64,000 bases of DNA from an uncultured Clostridia bacterium. GTDB lineage: Bacteria > Bacillota > Clostridia > Christensenellales > Pumilibacteraceae. The stretch spans positions 1 through 64,000 of the forward strand of contig CAKQPR010000005.1 of assembly GCA_934270565.1 (NCBI GenBank), written 5' to 3'. Shown here one piece after another: positions 33,346 through 41,177 of the stretch (the stretch's first letter is position 1; each line of letters starts with the position of its first letter). The translations under genes were made by a program, and so were the position numbers. The notes beneath the pieces are model-generated. The model was not told the DNA's origin and did not search any database. It saw nothing but the letters and a program-made list of their open reading frames with translations.

Positions 33346-33870
33346 TTAATCTATTAGTTCTTCGTGAAGATGTCCGTAAATCTGAGCCGCCTTTTCCTCC
33401 CATTTGGAGTAGACGGATTTGGCGGTGTTTCTGTTTGCGACGTTCAGCTTGATTTCGAGCGTAGTCTGAACGGGGTCTACGATTTTTAACTGTACGGTGT
33501 AAGTTCCGTCGTTGTTTTTGTAGTAGTTGTGGTAATACTCCTGCTTACGCCGCATCGTCATGCGGTTTTCTTTGATGTATTCGGTGATTTCGGCGCGAAG
33601 CGAAGAGGGGATACGCGCATAAAACAGCGATAGGCATTGCCTTCCGTCGGCGGTTATGTTGTAATAGCTGTTTTTTTCTTTACTCGATCTGTAAATAAAA
33701 CCCGCTTCCTGAAGTTGGTTTATCGTTATCGTGCAGTCCATATAACTAAGCCATGCGTTGCGGCTCGTGCACATTTCGATAATCGTGTTAGCCGTAATGG
33801 GCACGTCCATCGTCTCGAAAACGTACAGCAATATAAGCTTATTCGTCGTTGACTCGTCCGTTAATTCCAT
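33346..33870 (-). CDS. DUF4364 family protein, winged-helix-like
   Basis: A 174-residue protein of the DUF4364 family, found almost only in Clostridia. The N-terminal part (about residues 5-85) reads like a winged helix: LILLYVFETMDVPITANTIIEMC, then ITINQLQEAGFIYRSSKEKNSYYNITADGRQCLSLF. A DNA-binding or regulatory role is therefore plausible but unproven. The start ATG at 33870 follows GGAGG by five bases on the minus strand. It shares a short divergent region with birA. Confidence 0.82.
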   Translation of the reverse strand: MELTDESTTNKLILLYVFETMDVPITANTIIEMCTSRNAWLSYMDCTITINQLQEAGFIYRSSKEKNSYYNITADGRQCLSLFYARIPSSLRAEITEYIKENRMTMRRKQEYYHNYYKNNDGTYTVQLKIVDPVQTTLEIKLNVANRNTAKSVYSKWEEKAAQIYGHLHEELID

Positions 33871-33889
33871 CACGACCTCCGTACATTTT

Positions 33890-33918
33890 ATTATAGCATA
33901 TTTTTGCCGAAAAATCAA
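33890..33918 (-). promoter_or_regulatory. Promoter of the DUF4364-TSCPD unit
   Basis: On the minus strand, TTGATT, 17 bases, TATAAT, 19 bases before the DUF4364 start. Confidence 0.8.
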
Positions 33919-33946
33919 AGAAAATGCAGCGAATTTTTGCAATTAT

Positions 33947-33975
33947 TGTCAACCTTAATTTGAATTCAGTTGACA
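33947..33975. promoter_or_regulatory. BirA operator (biotin-responsive)
   Basis: Perfect inverted repeat TGTCAAC, 15 bases, GTTGACA. The half sites and 15-base spacing fit the known BirA operator pattern of Firmicutes (close to TGTTAAC-N14/15-GTTAACA). The right half coincides with the -35 box of birA-bioY, so bound BirA with biotinyl-AMP would block transcription. Confidence 0.75.
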
Positions 33976-33998
33976 TAAGCCGTCGAAAGTTGTATAAT
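33970..33998 (+). promoter_or_regulatory. Promoter of birA-bioY
   Basis: Perfect consensus: TTGACA, 17 bases, TATAAT, 17 bases before the birA start. The -35 box is inside the BirA operator. Confidence 0.9.
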
Positions 33999-34015
33999 GA
34001 CAGCGAGGTGCAAAT

Positions 34016-34966
34016 ATGAACGTAAAATCCGAAGTTCTCGGAACGTTGTATCAAAGTCGCGGGAAAACCGTATCGGGCGAATTTATCGCCGATAAACTCG
34101 GGATTTCGCGCGCGGCTGTCTGGAAAGCGATTAACGGATTGAAAAAGGACGGTTATGCGGTTGTTTCCGAGAGAAACAAGGGGTATGTGCTGAGCGTGCG
34201 CGACGATAAGCTGAGCGCCGAGGGAATAGGTCTGCTTGCCTCTGATTTTCTGCCGTTTGTGTACGAAGAAATCGATTCCACCAACGACGAAGCGAAACGG
34301 TTCGCGATCGGGTATCCCGATAAAAACCTCATTGTTGCGGCAAATTCGCAACGATGCGGGCGCGGACGGCGCGGACGGTCGTTTTATTCGCCCGAAAGCA
34401 CAGGCGTGTATTTCAGCGTGGTGATTCATCCCGAGATTTCGCCGGAAAAAAGCGTGCTTGTCACTACCGCGGCGGCTTTGGCAACTGCGGAAGTCATCGA
34501 GGAGCTTACGGGCAGACGCGCGCTTATAAAATGGATAAACGACGTATATGTCGACGGTAAAAAATGCGTCGGAATTTTAACCGAAGCGACGCTTAATTGC
34601 GAAAGCGGCAGGTTTGACAACGTTGTTGTCGGTATCGGCGTAAACGTGACGACGACAGAATTTCCCGCCGAGATTTCCGACCGTGCGGGCAGTATAGGCT
34701 CGGTTTCGCGTAACGAACTCGTCGCGAAAATCGCGGAGCGCCTTTTGCGTTACACCCACCCGCTCACCGGCGGGTTTATGCGCGAATACGAAAAAAGATG
34801 TTTCGTGATAGGCAAAACCGTTACCGTTCTTGAAAAAAGCGGCAGGGAATATGTGGCAGAAGCGGTCGGGCTTACAGAGCTCGGAGAGCTTCTGGCGGAA
34901 ACTCGGAACGGACAGAAATTAGTGCTTAACAATGAAGAAGTCAGCGTAAAGGCGGAACCCGTATGA
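34016..34966 (+). CDS. birA: Biotin operon repressor / biotin--protein ligase BirA
   Basis: A bifunctional BirA of 316 residues: it loads biotin onto carboxylase carrier proteins and represses biotin uptake genes when biotin is sufficient. Residues 1-65 form the winged helix (KTVSGEFIADKLGISRAAVWKAINGLKKDGYAV), present in repressor-type BirA only. The ligase has RCGRGRRGRSFYSPESTGVYFSVV (biotinyl-AMP loop) and KWINDVYVDGKKCVGILTE, and an SH3-like C-terminal domain follows. A perfect BirA-type operator overlaps its promoter, so it should repress itself and bioY. GAGGTG precedes the ATG. It overlaps bioY by four bases (ATGA). Confidence 0.95.
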   Translation: MNVKSEVLGTLYQSRGKTVSGEFIADKLGISRAAVWKAINGLKKDGYAVVSERNKGYVLSVRDDKLSAEGIGLLASDFLPFVYEEIDSTNDEAKRFAIGYPDKNLIVAANSQRCGRGRRGRSFYSPESTGVYFSVVIHPEISPEKSVLVTTAAALATAEVIEELTGRRALIKWINDVYVDGKKCVGILTEATLNCESGRFDNVVVGIGVNVTTTEFPAEISDRAGSIGSVSRNELVAKIAERLLRYTHPLTGGFMREYEKRCFVIGKTVTVLEKSGREYVAEAVGLTELGELLAETRNGQKLVLNNEEVSVKAEPV

Positions 34967-35580
34967 CAACGAAAAGATTGATAAGAATAAGTTATTTTAC
35001 CATGCTCACGATAATAGGCGGGCTGTTGAAAATTCCCGTCGGAGAAGTGAGCTTTACGTTGCAAACGCTGTTTGTTATTTCCGCGGGAATGTTTCTCGGC
35101 GCGAAAGACGGCGCGGCGGCGCAACTCGTGTATATGATAATCGGACTTATCGGGATTCCGGTGTTTACGCAGGGCGGAGGAATATATTATATTTTCAAGC
35201 CGTCCTTCGGCTATATATTAGCTTTTCCGCTCGGGGCGTTCCTTACGGGATTTCTCATTCAGCGAAGCAGAACGATACGCGGAATAAAGCTGTTTTTATT
35301 CGCGCTGGTCGGTCTCGTATCGATTTATATCATCGGAATGGCTTATCAGGTGATGATATTAGTGCTTGTAAACGGACTTTCGTTTGCCGCCGCGTGCGCA
35401 ACGCTCGTAAGTATCCTTATTTATTTCGCGGTAGACGTCGTGACGGTTTACGTTCTGTCGCTGATTTTCCCGAAAATCAATACTTTAATAGGTTTGCAAA
35501 GTACTATGCAAAAACCGCGTCAACTTAATACCGAACTTAAAACCGATCCGCAAAATTTTACAGAAAACGACCGTTTATAG
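34963..35580 (+). CDS. bioY: Biotin transporter BioY
   Basis: BioY is the membrane substrate-binding component of the ECF biotin importer; it can also act alone in some bacteria. The 205-residue product has about six membrane segments. Family motifs include IPVGEVSFTLQTLFVISAGMFLGAKDGA near residue 24 and GIPVFTQGGGIYYIFKPSFGYILAFPLGAFLTG near 65. The energising EcfA and EcfT genes are not in the window and are presumably shared from elsewhere. No biotin synthesis genes are present here, which suggests that uptake is the main source, although this is only what the window shows. It is coupled to birA and followed by a terminator. Confidence 0.95.
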   Translation: MTTKRLIRISYFTMLTIIGGLLKIPVGEVSFTLQTLFVISAGMFLGAKDGAAAQLVYMIIGLIGIPVFTQGGGIYYIFKPSFGYILAFPLGAFLTGFLIQRSRTIRGIKLFLFALVGLVSIYIIGMAYQVMILVLVNGLSFAAACATLVSILIYFAVDVVTVYVLSLIFPKINTLIGLQSTMQKPRQLNTELKTDPQNFTENDRL

Positions 35581-35595
35581 TAGCATAACATTAAA

Positions 35596-35636
35596 AAGCG
35601 CGACTGCAAAATACTATGCAATCGCGCTTATATTTC
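35596..35636 (+). terminator. Terminator after bioY
   Basis: AAGCGCGACTGCA pairs with TGCAATCGCGCTT (one mismatch), followed by a T-rich stretch; on the minus strand it also ends in five T. Confidence 0.7.
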
Positions 35637-35666
35637 GCTTTTGTTTTTATTCTTTATAAATAGCAC

Positions 35667-35700
35667 AAAAAAGAGCGTAGCCGCAAGGGTTACGCTCTTT
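35667..35700 (-). terminator. Terminator after fba
   Basis: On the minus strand, AAAGAGCGTAACC pairs with GGCTACGCTCTTT through one G-U pair, followed by a T-run. Confidence 0.85.
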
Positions 35701-35720
35701 CGATGCCGATATTCGGTTTA

Positions 35721-36650
35721 TTATGCCTTGCCGTTGCAGCCGAGAACGTCTACAAGCTTATGCTTAACGCACTGCTTGATAAGTTCGCGGGCAGGAGCGA
35801 GGTACTGACGAGGATCGAAGTGTGCGGGATTCTCGACGAAGTGCTTTCTGATAGCCGCGGTAAAGGCAAGACGAAGGTCGGAGTCGATATTGATCTTGCA
35901 GACAGCCATCGAAGCAGCCTTACGAAGCATATCTTCGGGAACGCCCTTTGCCCCGGGCATTGCGCCGCCGTACTGGTTGATCATCTCGACGTATTCGGGA
36001 ATAACGCTGGACGCGCCGTGAAGAACGATGGGAAATTCGGGAAGGCGTTTGCCGACTTCTTCGAGAATATCGAAACGAAGTTTTGCTTCGCCCTTGAATT
36101 TGTACGCGCCGTGCGAAGTTCCGATTGCGATTGCAAGCGAGTCTACGCCGGTTTTGGATACGAATTCCTGAACCTGATCGGGATCGGTGTAGCAGGAGTC
36201 GGCTTCGGAAACGTTTACCGCGTCTTCGATTCCTGCAAGTCTGCCGAGCTCGGCTTCGACAACGACGCCGTGATCGTGAGCGTAATCGACAACCGATTTG
36301 GTGATCTTAACGTTCTCGTCGAAGGTGTGATGAGAAGCGTCGATCATTACGGAAGTGAAACCGTCTTCGATAGCGGATTTGCAAAGCTCGTAGCTGTCGC
36401 CGTGATCGAGGTGAAGGCAGATGGGGAGTCCGCTGTCCTCAACGGCAGCCTCAACGAGTTTCTTGAGGTACTTGGGGTTGGCGTACTTTCTCGCACCGCT
36501 GGAAACTTGAAGGATAAGGGGAGCGTTTTCTTCTTTGCCCGCTTCGACGATACCCTGAATCATCTCCATGTTGTTCACGTTGAAAGCACCGATAGCGTAA
36601 CCGCCTGCGTATGCTTTTTTGAACATTTCTTTCGTTGTTACTAATGGCAT
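35721..36650 (-). CDS. fba: Class II fructose-1,6-bisphosphate aldolase
   Basis: A zinc enzyme of glycolysis and gluconeogenesis that splits fructose-1,6-bisphosphate into two triose phosphates. The 309-residue product has the class II signature with metal-binding His83 in CLHLDHGDSYELCKSAIEDGFTSVMIDASH (catalytic Asp82 next to it), EAELGRLAG, GTSHGAYK, and VLHGASSVIPEY. The spacing suits the class IIB (Gram-positive) form. The start is the ATG at 36650 after GGAGG. An upstream in-frame codon would add 13 residues without support. It is transcribed alone on the minus strand, divergent from the aminopeptidase. Confidence 0.95.
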   Translation of the reverse strand: MPLVTTKEMFKKAYAGGYAIGAFNVNNMEMIQGIVEAGKEENAPLILQVSSGARKYANPKYLKKLVEAAVEDSGLPICLHLDHGDSYELCKSAIEDGFTSVMIDASHHTFDENVKITKSVVDYAHDHGVVVEAELGRLAGIEDAVNVSEADSCYTDPDQVQEFVSKTGVDSLAIAIGTSHGAYKFKGEAKLRFDILEEVGKRLPEFPIVLHGASSVIPEYVEMINQYGGAMPGAKGVPEDMLRKAASMAVCKINIDSDLRLAFTAAIRKHFVENPAHFDPRQYLAPARELIKQCVKHKLVDVLGCNGKA

Positions 36651-36680
36651 AACAAACCTCCAAAAAAAACTTTCGGCTAT

Positions 36681-36708
36681 ATTATACAATATTAAATTAA
36701 ATTTGCAA
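36681..36708 (-). promoter_or_regulatory. Promoter of fba
   Basis: On the minus strand, TTGCAA, 16 bases, TATAAT. Confidence 0.65.
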
Positions 36709-36743
36709 AGCGTTTTTGACTACTTTTTTGAGTTTTTAAACGT

Positions 36744-36772
36744 TTGACTTTTTTCGCTTGCGGATATATAAT
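36744..36772 (+). promoter_or_regulatory. Promoter of the M29 aminopeptidase gene
   Basis: TTGACT, 17 bases, TATAAT, 30 bases before the start codon. Confidence 0.85.
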
Positions 36773-36802
36773 AAGTATAAAGAATTTTTTACGGAGAACG
36801 TT

Positions 36803-37918
36803 ATGCTTGATCCGAGAATCAAAAGGCTTGCCGAAAACCTTGTCGGCTATTCGATCGCCGCGAAAAAAGGCGATAAAGTGCTTATCGAAGCGCACGATAT
36901 AGACTCGCCGCTCGTCGAGTGTCTTATAAAGGAAATCCGCGCCCGCGGCGCTTACGCGTTCGTCGAAACTTACGACGCCAAAGTCCAGCGTGCTCTTTTA
37001 ATGGACGCAAACGAAGAATATTTCAAGCTGCTGGCGTCTTATGCTCGCGGCAGAATGGAAGATATGGACTGTTATATAGGTATACGCGGCGCAATTAACT
37101 CATTCGAGGACAGCGACGTTCCCGCCGAAAACAAGGAATTGTATTCGCGCCTGTACCTGCAACCCATTCATCACGAGCTCCGCGTGTGCAAAACCCGCTG
37201 GGTGATTTTACGCTACCCGAACGAGAGTATGGCGCAACTTGCCGGTATGTCCACCGAAAAGTTCGAAGATTTCTATTTCAACGTGTGTAACCTCGATTAT
37301 TCCAAAATGGACAAGGCGATGGACGCGCTCGTCGGACTTATGAACAAGACGGACAAGGTGAGAATAATCGCCGACGGCACGGATTTATCCTTCTCGATAA
37401 ATGGAATGAACGCGATAAAATGCAGCGGACAGTGCAATATTCCCGACGGCGAAGTGTATACCGCGCCCGTAAAGGACAGCGTGAACGGCGTGATTTCATA
37501 TAACGCGCCCTCGATCGAGAACGGAATAAAATTCGAAAACGTGCGGCTCGAATTCAAAGACGGAAAAATAGTAAAAGCCACCTCGAACCACACGGAAGAG
37601 TGCAATAAAATCTTCGACACGGACGAAGGCGCGCGGTACGTCGGGGAGTTCGCGATAGGAGTAAATCCTTACGTGACAAAGCCTATGGGCGATATTCTTT
37701 TCGACGAAAAGATTTCGGGGTCGATTCATTTCACCCCGGGGTGTTGCTATGAGGACGCGTATAACGGCAATATTTCCGCCGTTCACTGGGATCTTGTGTT
37801 AATGCAAACGCCCGAAGTCGGAGGAGGGGATATATTCTTCGACGACGTTCTTATACGAAAAGACGGCAGGTTTGTGCTTCCCGAGCTTTTCCCGCTTAAT
37901 CCCGAAAACCTCGAATAG
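36803..37918 (+). CDS. M29 family aminopeptidase (AmpS/PepS-type)
   Basis: A cytosolic metallo-aminopeptidase that removes N-terminal residues from peptides. The 371-residue product matches M29: AKKGDKVLIEA near the N terminus, VRIIADGTDLSFSINGM, IPDGEVYTAP, YVGEFAIGVNP (metal-binding Glu), and GSIHFTPGCCYEDAYNGNISAVHWDLVLM, which supplies the His, Tyr and His-x-Asp ligands. The usual N-S-S-x-HWD appears as N-I-S-A-V-HWD. It is a little shorter than the 400-410 typical of the family. The start is the ATG at 36803, five bases after GGAGA; the frame extends 15 codons upstream through the promoter, which rules that start out. Confidence 0.92.
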   Translation: MLDPRIKRLAENLVGYSIAAKKGDKVLIEAHDIDSPLVECLIKEIRARGAYAFVETYDAKVQRALLMDANEEYFKLLASYARGRMEDMDCYIGIRGAINSFEDSDVPAENKELYSRLYLQPIHHELRVCKTRWVILRYPNESMAQLAGMSTEKFEDFYFNVCNLDYSKMDKAMDALVGLMNKTDKVRIIADGTDLSFSINGMNAIKCSGQCNIPDGEVYTAPVKDSVNGVISYNAPSIENGIKFENVRLEFKDGKIVKATSNHTEECNKIFDTDEGARYVGEFAIGVNPYVTKPMGDILFDEKISGSIHFTPGCCYEDAYNGNISAVHWDLVLMQTPEVGGGDIFFDDVLIRKDGRFVLPELFPLNPENLE

Positions 37919-37950
37919 AGGAATTTTTTTCCGAAATCGCGTGAATTTGC

Positions 37951-38000
37951 TTGCTAAAAAAAACAAAAACGAGTATTATATATAAGGTTGAGGTCAACCT
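37951..38000 (+). promoter_or_regulatory. Promoter of gap with palindrome at the start site
   Basis: TTGCTA (37951), 17 bases, TATTAT (37974). A perfect 7-2-7 palindrome AGGTTGA-GG-TCAACCT (37985-38000) begins where transcription should start. It could be an operator or a 5' hairpin that stabilises the mRNA. Confidence 0.55.
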
Positions 38001-38042
38001 CTTCCGCAAAGATGTAAATTATTTTTTGGAGGGACACGAAAA

Positions 38043-39101
38043 ATGTCAAAAGTAACTAAAGTTGCGATCAACGGTTTCGGACGTATCGGCCGTCTGGCGT
38101 TCCGTCAGATGTTCGGCGCGGAAGGCTATGAGGTTGTTGCCATCAACGATCTTACCAGCCCCAAGATGCTTGCTCATCTTCTTAAGTACGACACCATGCA
38201 GGGCAACTACGCAAACAGCCATTCGGTAACCTATAAGGATTCCGTTCTCGGCGAAGACGGCAAGACCGTCGTTACCCCCGGTTCGATCACCGTCGACGGC
38301 AAGGAAATCACCATTTACGCTTGCCCGAAAGCTCAGGATCTTCCGTGGAAAGCCCTCGACGTAGACGTCGTACTCGAATGCACCGGTTTTTACACTTCGA
38401 AGGCTAAGGCTCAGGCACACATCGACGCCGGCGCTAAGAACGTCGTTATTTCCGCTCCCGCAGGAAACGACCTTCCCACCATCGTTTACAACGTAAACCA
38501 CACTACGCTTACCAAAGACGATCATATCATTTCGGCTGCTTCGTGCACGACCAACTGCCTTGCTCCGATGGCTAAAGCGCTTAACGATTTCGCTCCCATC
38601 GAGTCCGGTATCATGACCACCGTTCACGCTTACACCGGCGACCAGATGATCCTCGACGGTCCGCAGAGAAAGGGCGACCTTCGTCGTAGCCGCGCGGGCG
38701 CGATGAACATCGTTCCCAACAGCACCGGTGCCGCTAAGGCAATCGGTCTCGTTATCCCCGAACTCAACGGCAAGCTCATCGGTTCCGCTCAGCGCGTTCC
38801 GACCGCTACCGGCTCAACCACGATCCTCGTTGCAGTCGTAAACAAGACCGTTACCAAGGACGAGATCAACGCCGCTATGAAGGCTGCCGCTAACGAATCC
38901 TTCGGCTACAACGTTGACGAAATCGTTTCGTCCGACGTAGTAGGTATGAAGTTCGGTTCGCTCTTCGACTCGACCCAGACCATGGTTATCCCGATGGCAG
39001 ACGGCAAGTCGATGGTTCAGGTCGTTTCGTGGTACGACAACGAGAACTCGTATACCAGCCAGATGGTAAGAACGATCAAGTATTTCTCGGAGATCAAGTA
39101 A
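38043..39101 (+). CDS. gap: Glyceraldehyde-3-phosphate dehydrogenase, type I
   Basis: The glycolytic enzyme that oxidises glyceraldehyde-3-phosphate to 1,3-bisphosphoglycerate. The NAD-binding motif INGFGRIGR is at residues 9-17 and the catalytic Cys168 is in ASCTTNC. Asp36 (INDL) at the end of the second strand favours NAD over NADP. At 352 residues it is about 15 longer than usual, with extra residues in the region 60-85 (VLGEDGKTVVTPGSIT). Codon use is highly biased toward C-ending codons, as in strongly expressed genes. GGAGG precedes the ATG, and a perfect terminator follows. pgk and tpi are not adjacent. Confidence 0.97.
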   Translation: MSKVTKVAINGFGRIGRLAFRQMFGAEGYEVVAINDLTSPKMLAHLLKYDTMQGNYANSHSVTYKDSVLGEDGKTVVTPGSITVDGKEITIYACPKAQDLPWKALDVDVVLECTGFYTSKAKAQAHIDAGAKNVVISAPAGNDLPTIVYNVNHTTLTKDDHIISAASCTTNCLAPMAKALNDFAPIESGIMTTVHAYTGDQMILDGPQRKGDLRRSRAGAMNIVPNSTGAAKAIGLVIPELNGKLIGSAQRVPTATGSTTILVAVVNKTVTKDEINAAMKAAANESFGYNVDEIVSSDVVGMKFGSLFDSTQTMVIPMADGKSMVQVVSWYDNENSYTSQMVRTIKYFSEIK

Positions 39102-39120
39102 TTTAACTTCGCATAACTCA

Positions 39121-39158
39121 AAAAACCGATCGGAGCGTAACGCTTCGGTCGGTTTTTC
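39121..39158. terminator. Terminator after gap
   Basis: AAACCGATCGGAGCG, loop TAA, CGCTTCGGTCGGTTT, then T-run. The A-run on the left means it could also act on the other strand. Confidence 0.9.
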
Positions 39159-39178
39159 TTTGTGAGTATACGAGACTA

Positions 39179-39207
39179 TAAAAAAACCGCACCCGAAAAG
39201 AGTGCGG
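39179..39207 (-). terminator. Terminator after the small membrane protein gene
   Basis: On the minus strand, CCGCACTC pairs with GGGTGCGG, followed by eight T. Confidence 0.85.
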
Positions 39208-39224
39208 AGCATTATCGTATAAGT

Positions 39225-39542
39225 TTATTCCGCTGACGAGTTCGGGAATACAAACCCGAAAAGAATTATCGAAGTGGTTATGACGAGCGCGACGGCGGCA
39301 AGGTTGACGTACAGCACGATACGAAGTTTTTTATTCTTTATCGTGATAAAAGATAAGCCCGTCGTAAGCAGCGTCGTTCCCATCGAAATGAAATCGTAAA
39401 GGATAAGGAATATCCCGCCGACTACCACGCCCGCGGCGTTCGTCTCGCCGAGAGTGGAGATCGCAAAGACGAGCAGAAAGGCGCAGAACGCAAGGTTAAG
39501 AACGGTTAAAATCCATAAAATTACATATAAAACCTTTTTCAT
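39225..39542 (-). CDS. Small hydrophobic membrane protein of unknown function
   Basis: I do not recognise this 105-residue protein. It starts MKKVLYVILWILTVLNLAFC and contains three or four membrane segments (about residues 4-30, 38-56, 58-68 and 74-98), with a short KNKKLR loop facing the cytosol. There is no Shine-Dalgarno sequence. Instead a perfectly spaced promoter ends six bases before the ATG, so the transcript probably begins at the start codon (leaderless). It has its own terminator, which supports it being a real one-gene unit. The frame stays open far upstream on the minus strand, but that stretch is antisense to comM and has no start signals. Confidence that it is a gene is good; function is unknown. 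Confidence 0.7.
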   Translation of the reverse strand: MKKVLYVILWILTVLNLAFCAFLLVFAISTLGETNAAGVVVGGIFLILYDFISMGTTLLTTGLSFITIKNKKLRIVLYVNLAAVALVITTSIILFGFVFPNSSAE

Positions 39543-39548
39543 ATCATT

Positions 39549-39577
39549 ATTATACCACGGAATTTTCGCAAAGTCAA
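39549..39577 (-). promoter_or_regulatory. Promoter of the small membrane protein gene (leaderless)
   Basis: On the minus strand, TTGACT, 17 bases, TATAAT, then only six bases to the ATG. The normal start site would be the A of the start codon. Confidence 0.8.
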
Positions 39578-39587
39578 AGAATATCGT

Positions 39588-39616
39588 TTGCTTTTTTTGT
39601 CGTATGCTGATATAAT
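39588..39616 (+). promoter_or_regulatory. Promoter of comM-dprA-topA-trmFO
   Basis: TTGCTT, 17 bases, TATAAT, 34 bases before comM. It is back to back with the divergent promoter; the two -35 boxes are ten bases apart. Confidence 0.7.
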
Positions 39617-39650
39617 GATTTGAGAAACGGCTGAAAGAAGAGGAGAAATT

Positions 39651-41177
39651 ATGCTTGCCAAAATCAACAGTTACGGATTGCAGGGGATAAACGGTTACGC
39701 CGTAAGCCTCGAAGTGGATATAAACAACGGACTGCCGAAAATGGACGTTGTGGGGCTCGGCGATACTGCGGTGAAAGAGAGTCGCGAGCGGGTGAGAAGC
39801 GCTATCAAAAACAGCGGGTTCTTCTTTACGCCCAAAGTCATCACGGTAAATCTTGCGCCCGCTTCCGTAAAAAAGGAAGGTTCGTTGTACGACCTCGGCA
39901 TAGCGCTCGGTATTCTGTATGCAACCGAACAGATAACCGTTCCCGATATAGGCGATTACATAGTTGTGGGCGAACTGTCGCTTGACGGCGAGCTGAGGCA
40001 CGTCAAAGGAATTTTGCCCATTCTCATATCCGCGCGGGATAACGGATTTAAAAAGATAATAATTCCCGCCGCGAACGCAAACGAAGCAAGTTATATCGAC
40101 GGCGTGGACGTTTACGCTTTCGGCACTTTCCGCGAAGTTGTGAGTTTCCTTGTGGGAGAAACCGTTGTCGAGCCCGTAGCGAAACAACCGATAGCGTTGT
40201 CTCTCAATAATCGTTACGCCGAAGATTTTGAGTACGTTAAGGGGCAATACGTCGCTAAGCGAGCTATGGAAATCGCGGCGGCGGGCGGTCACAACATACT
40301 GCTTATCGGACCACCAGGTGCGGGCAAAACGATGCTTGCGAGATGTATCCCCACGATTTTACCGGACATGACGGTTTCGGAAGCGCTCGAAACAACGAAA
40401 ATTCACAGCGTGGCGGGAGTTCTCGACGAGAAAAAAGGAATGGTTTTCACTCGTCCTTTCCGTTCGCCGCATCACACGGTAAGTATGATAGCGCTCACCG
40501 GCGGCGGAGCGACCGCTCACCCCGGGGAAATGAGCCTTGCGCATAACGGCGTGCTGTTTATGGACGAAATCCCCGAATATCCGCGTTCCTGTCTCGAAAT
40601 TCTCCGTCAACCGCTCGAAGACGGCGTGATTACCGTTTCGAGAGCGCAACGGAGCGTGACGTACCCCGCGAATTTTATGCTCGTGGCAAGTATGAACCCG
40701 TGTCCGTGCGGTTATTTCGGCTCGAAAACGCACGAGTGTTCCTGCACGCCCGTTCAGATCAATAAATATTTATCCAAGCTTTCGGGCCCGCTTATGGATC
40801 GTATCGACTTGCACATAACGGTAGACAACGTGACTTACGACGATCTTACGAGCGACAAACTCGCCGAGGACAGCGCCACGGTGCGCGCCCGCGTTCAGAA
40901 AGCCCGCGAAATTCAGTTGAAACGCTTTGCGGGTACGAACGTCTATTCGAATTCCAAAATGAATTCGCAGATGATCCGCGAGTATTGCGCGCTCGACGAA
41001 CGTTCGGAAGCGCTTATGAGAAAAGCGTTCGAAAAGCTGTCTCTTTCGGCTCGTTCGTACACCAGAATACTGAAAATCGCGCGCACGATAGCCGATCTTG
41101 CGGGTGAGGAAAACATAACGGCTTCGCACGTCAGTGAAGCGCTTACCTACAGAGGTATGGACAGAGAATATGTATAA
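39651..41177 (+). CDS. comM: ComM/YifB family Mg chelatase-like AAA ATPase
   Basis: ComM is a hexameric helicase that drives branch migration during natural transformation. The 508-residue product has the N-terminal ChlI domain (MLAKINSYGLQGINGYAVSLEVDINNGLPKMDVVGLGDTAVKESRERVRSAI), Walker A GPPGAGKTML from residue 220, Walker B region GVLFMDEIPEYPRSCLEILRQPLEDG, and a C-terminal helical domain (LSARSYTRILKIARTIADLAG). A four-Cys zinc-like stretch lies at NPCPCGYFGSKTHECSC. AGAGGAG precedes the ATG. It overlaps dprA by eight bases, a functionally consistent pair in DNA uptake. Confidence 0.94.
   Translation: MLAKINSYGLQGINGYAVSLEVDINNGLPKMDVVGLGDTAVKESRERVRSAIKNSGFFFTPKVITVNLAPASVKKEGSLYDLGIALGILYATEQITVPDIGDYIVVGELSLDGELRHVKGILPILISARDNGFKKIIIPAANANEASYIDGVDVYAFGTFREVVSFLVGETVVEPVAKQPIALSLNNRYAEDFEYVKGQYVAKRAMEIAAAGGHNILLIGPPGAGKTMLARCIPTILPDMTVSEALETTKIHSVAGVLDEKKGMVFTRPFRSPHHTVSMIALTGGGATAHPGEMSLAHNGVLFMDEIPEYPRSCLEILRQPLEDGVITVSRAQRSVTYPANFMLVASMNPCPCGYFGSKTHECSCTPVQINKYLSKLSGPLMDRIDLHITVDNVTYDDLTSDKLAEDSATVRARVQKAREIQLKRFAGTNVYSNSKMNSQMIREYCALDERSEALMRKAFEKLSLSARSYTRILKIARTIADLAGEENITASHVSEALTYRGMDREYV

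Noticed and set aside
39542..40292. The minus-strand frame of the small membrane protein extends 250 codons further upstream
   Set aside because: That part is antisense to comM and has no start signals, while a perfectly placed promoter sits just before the internal ATG at 39542.
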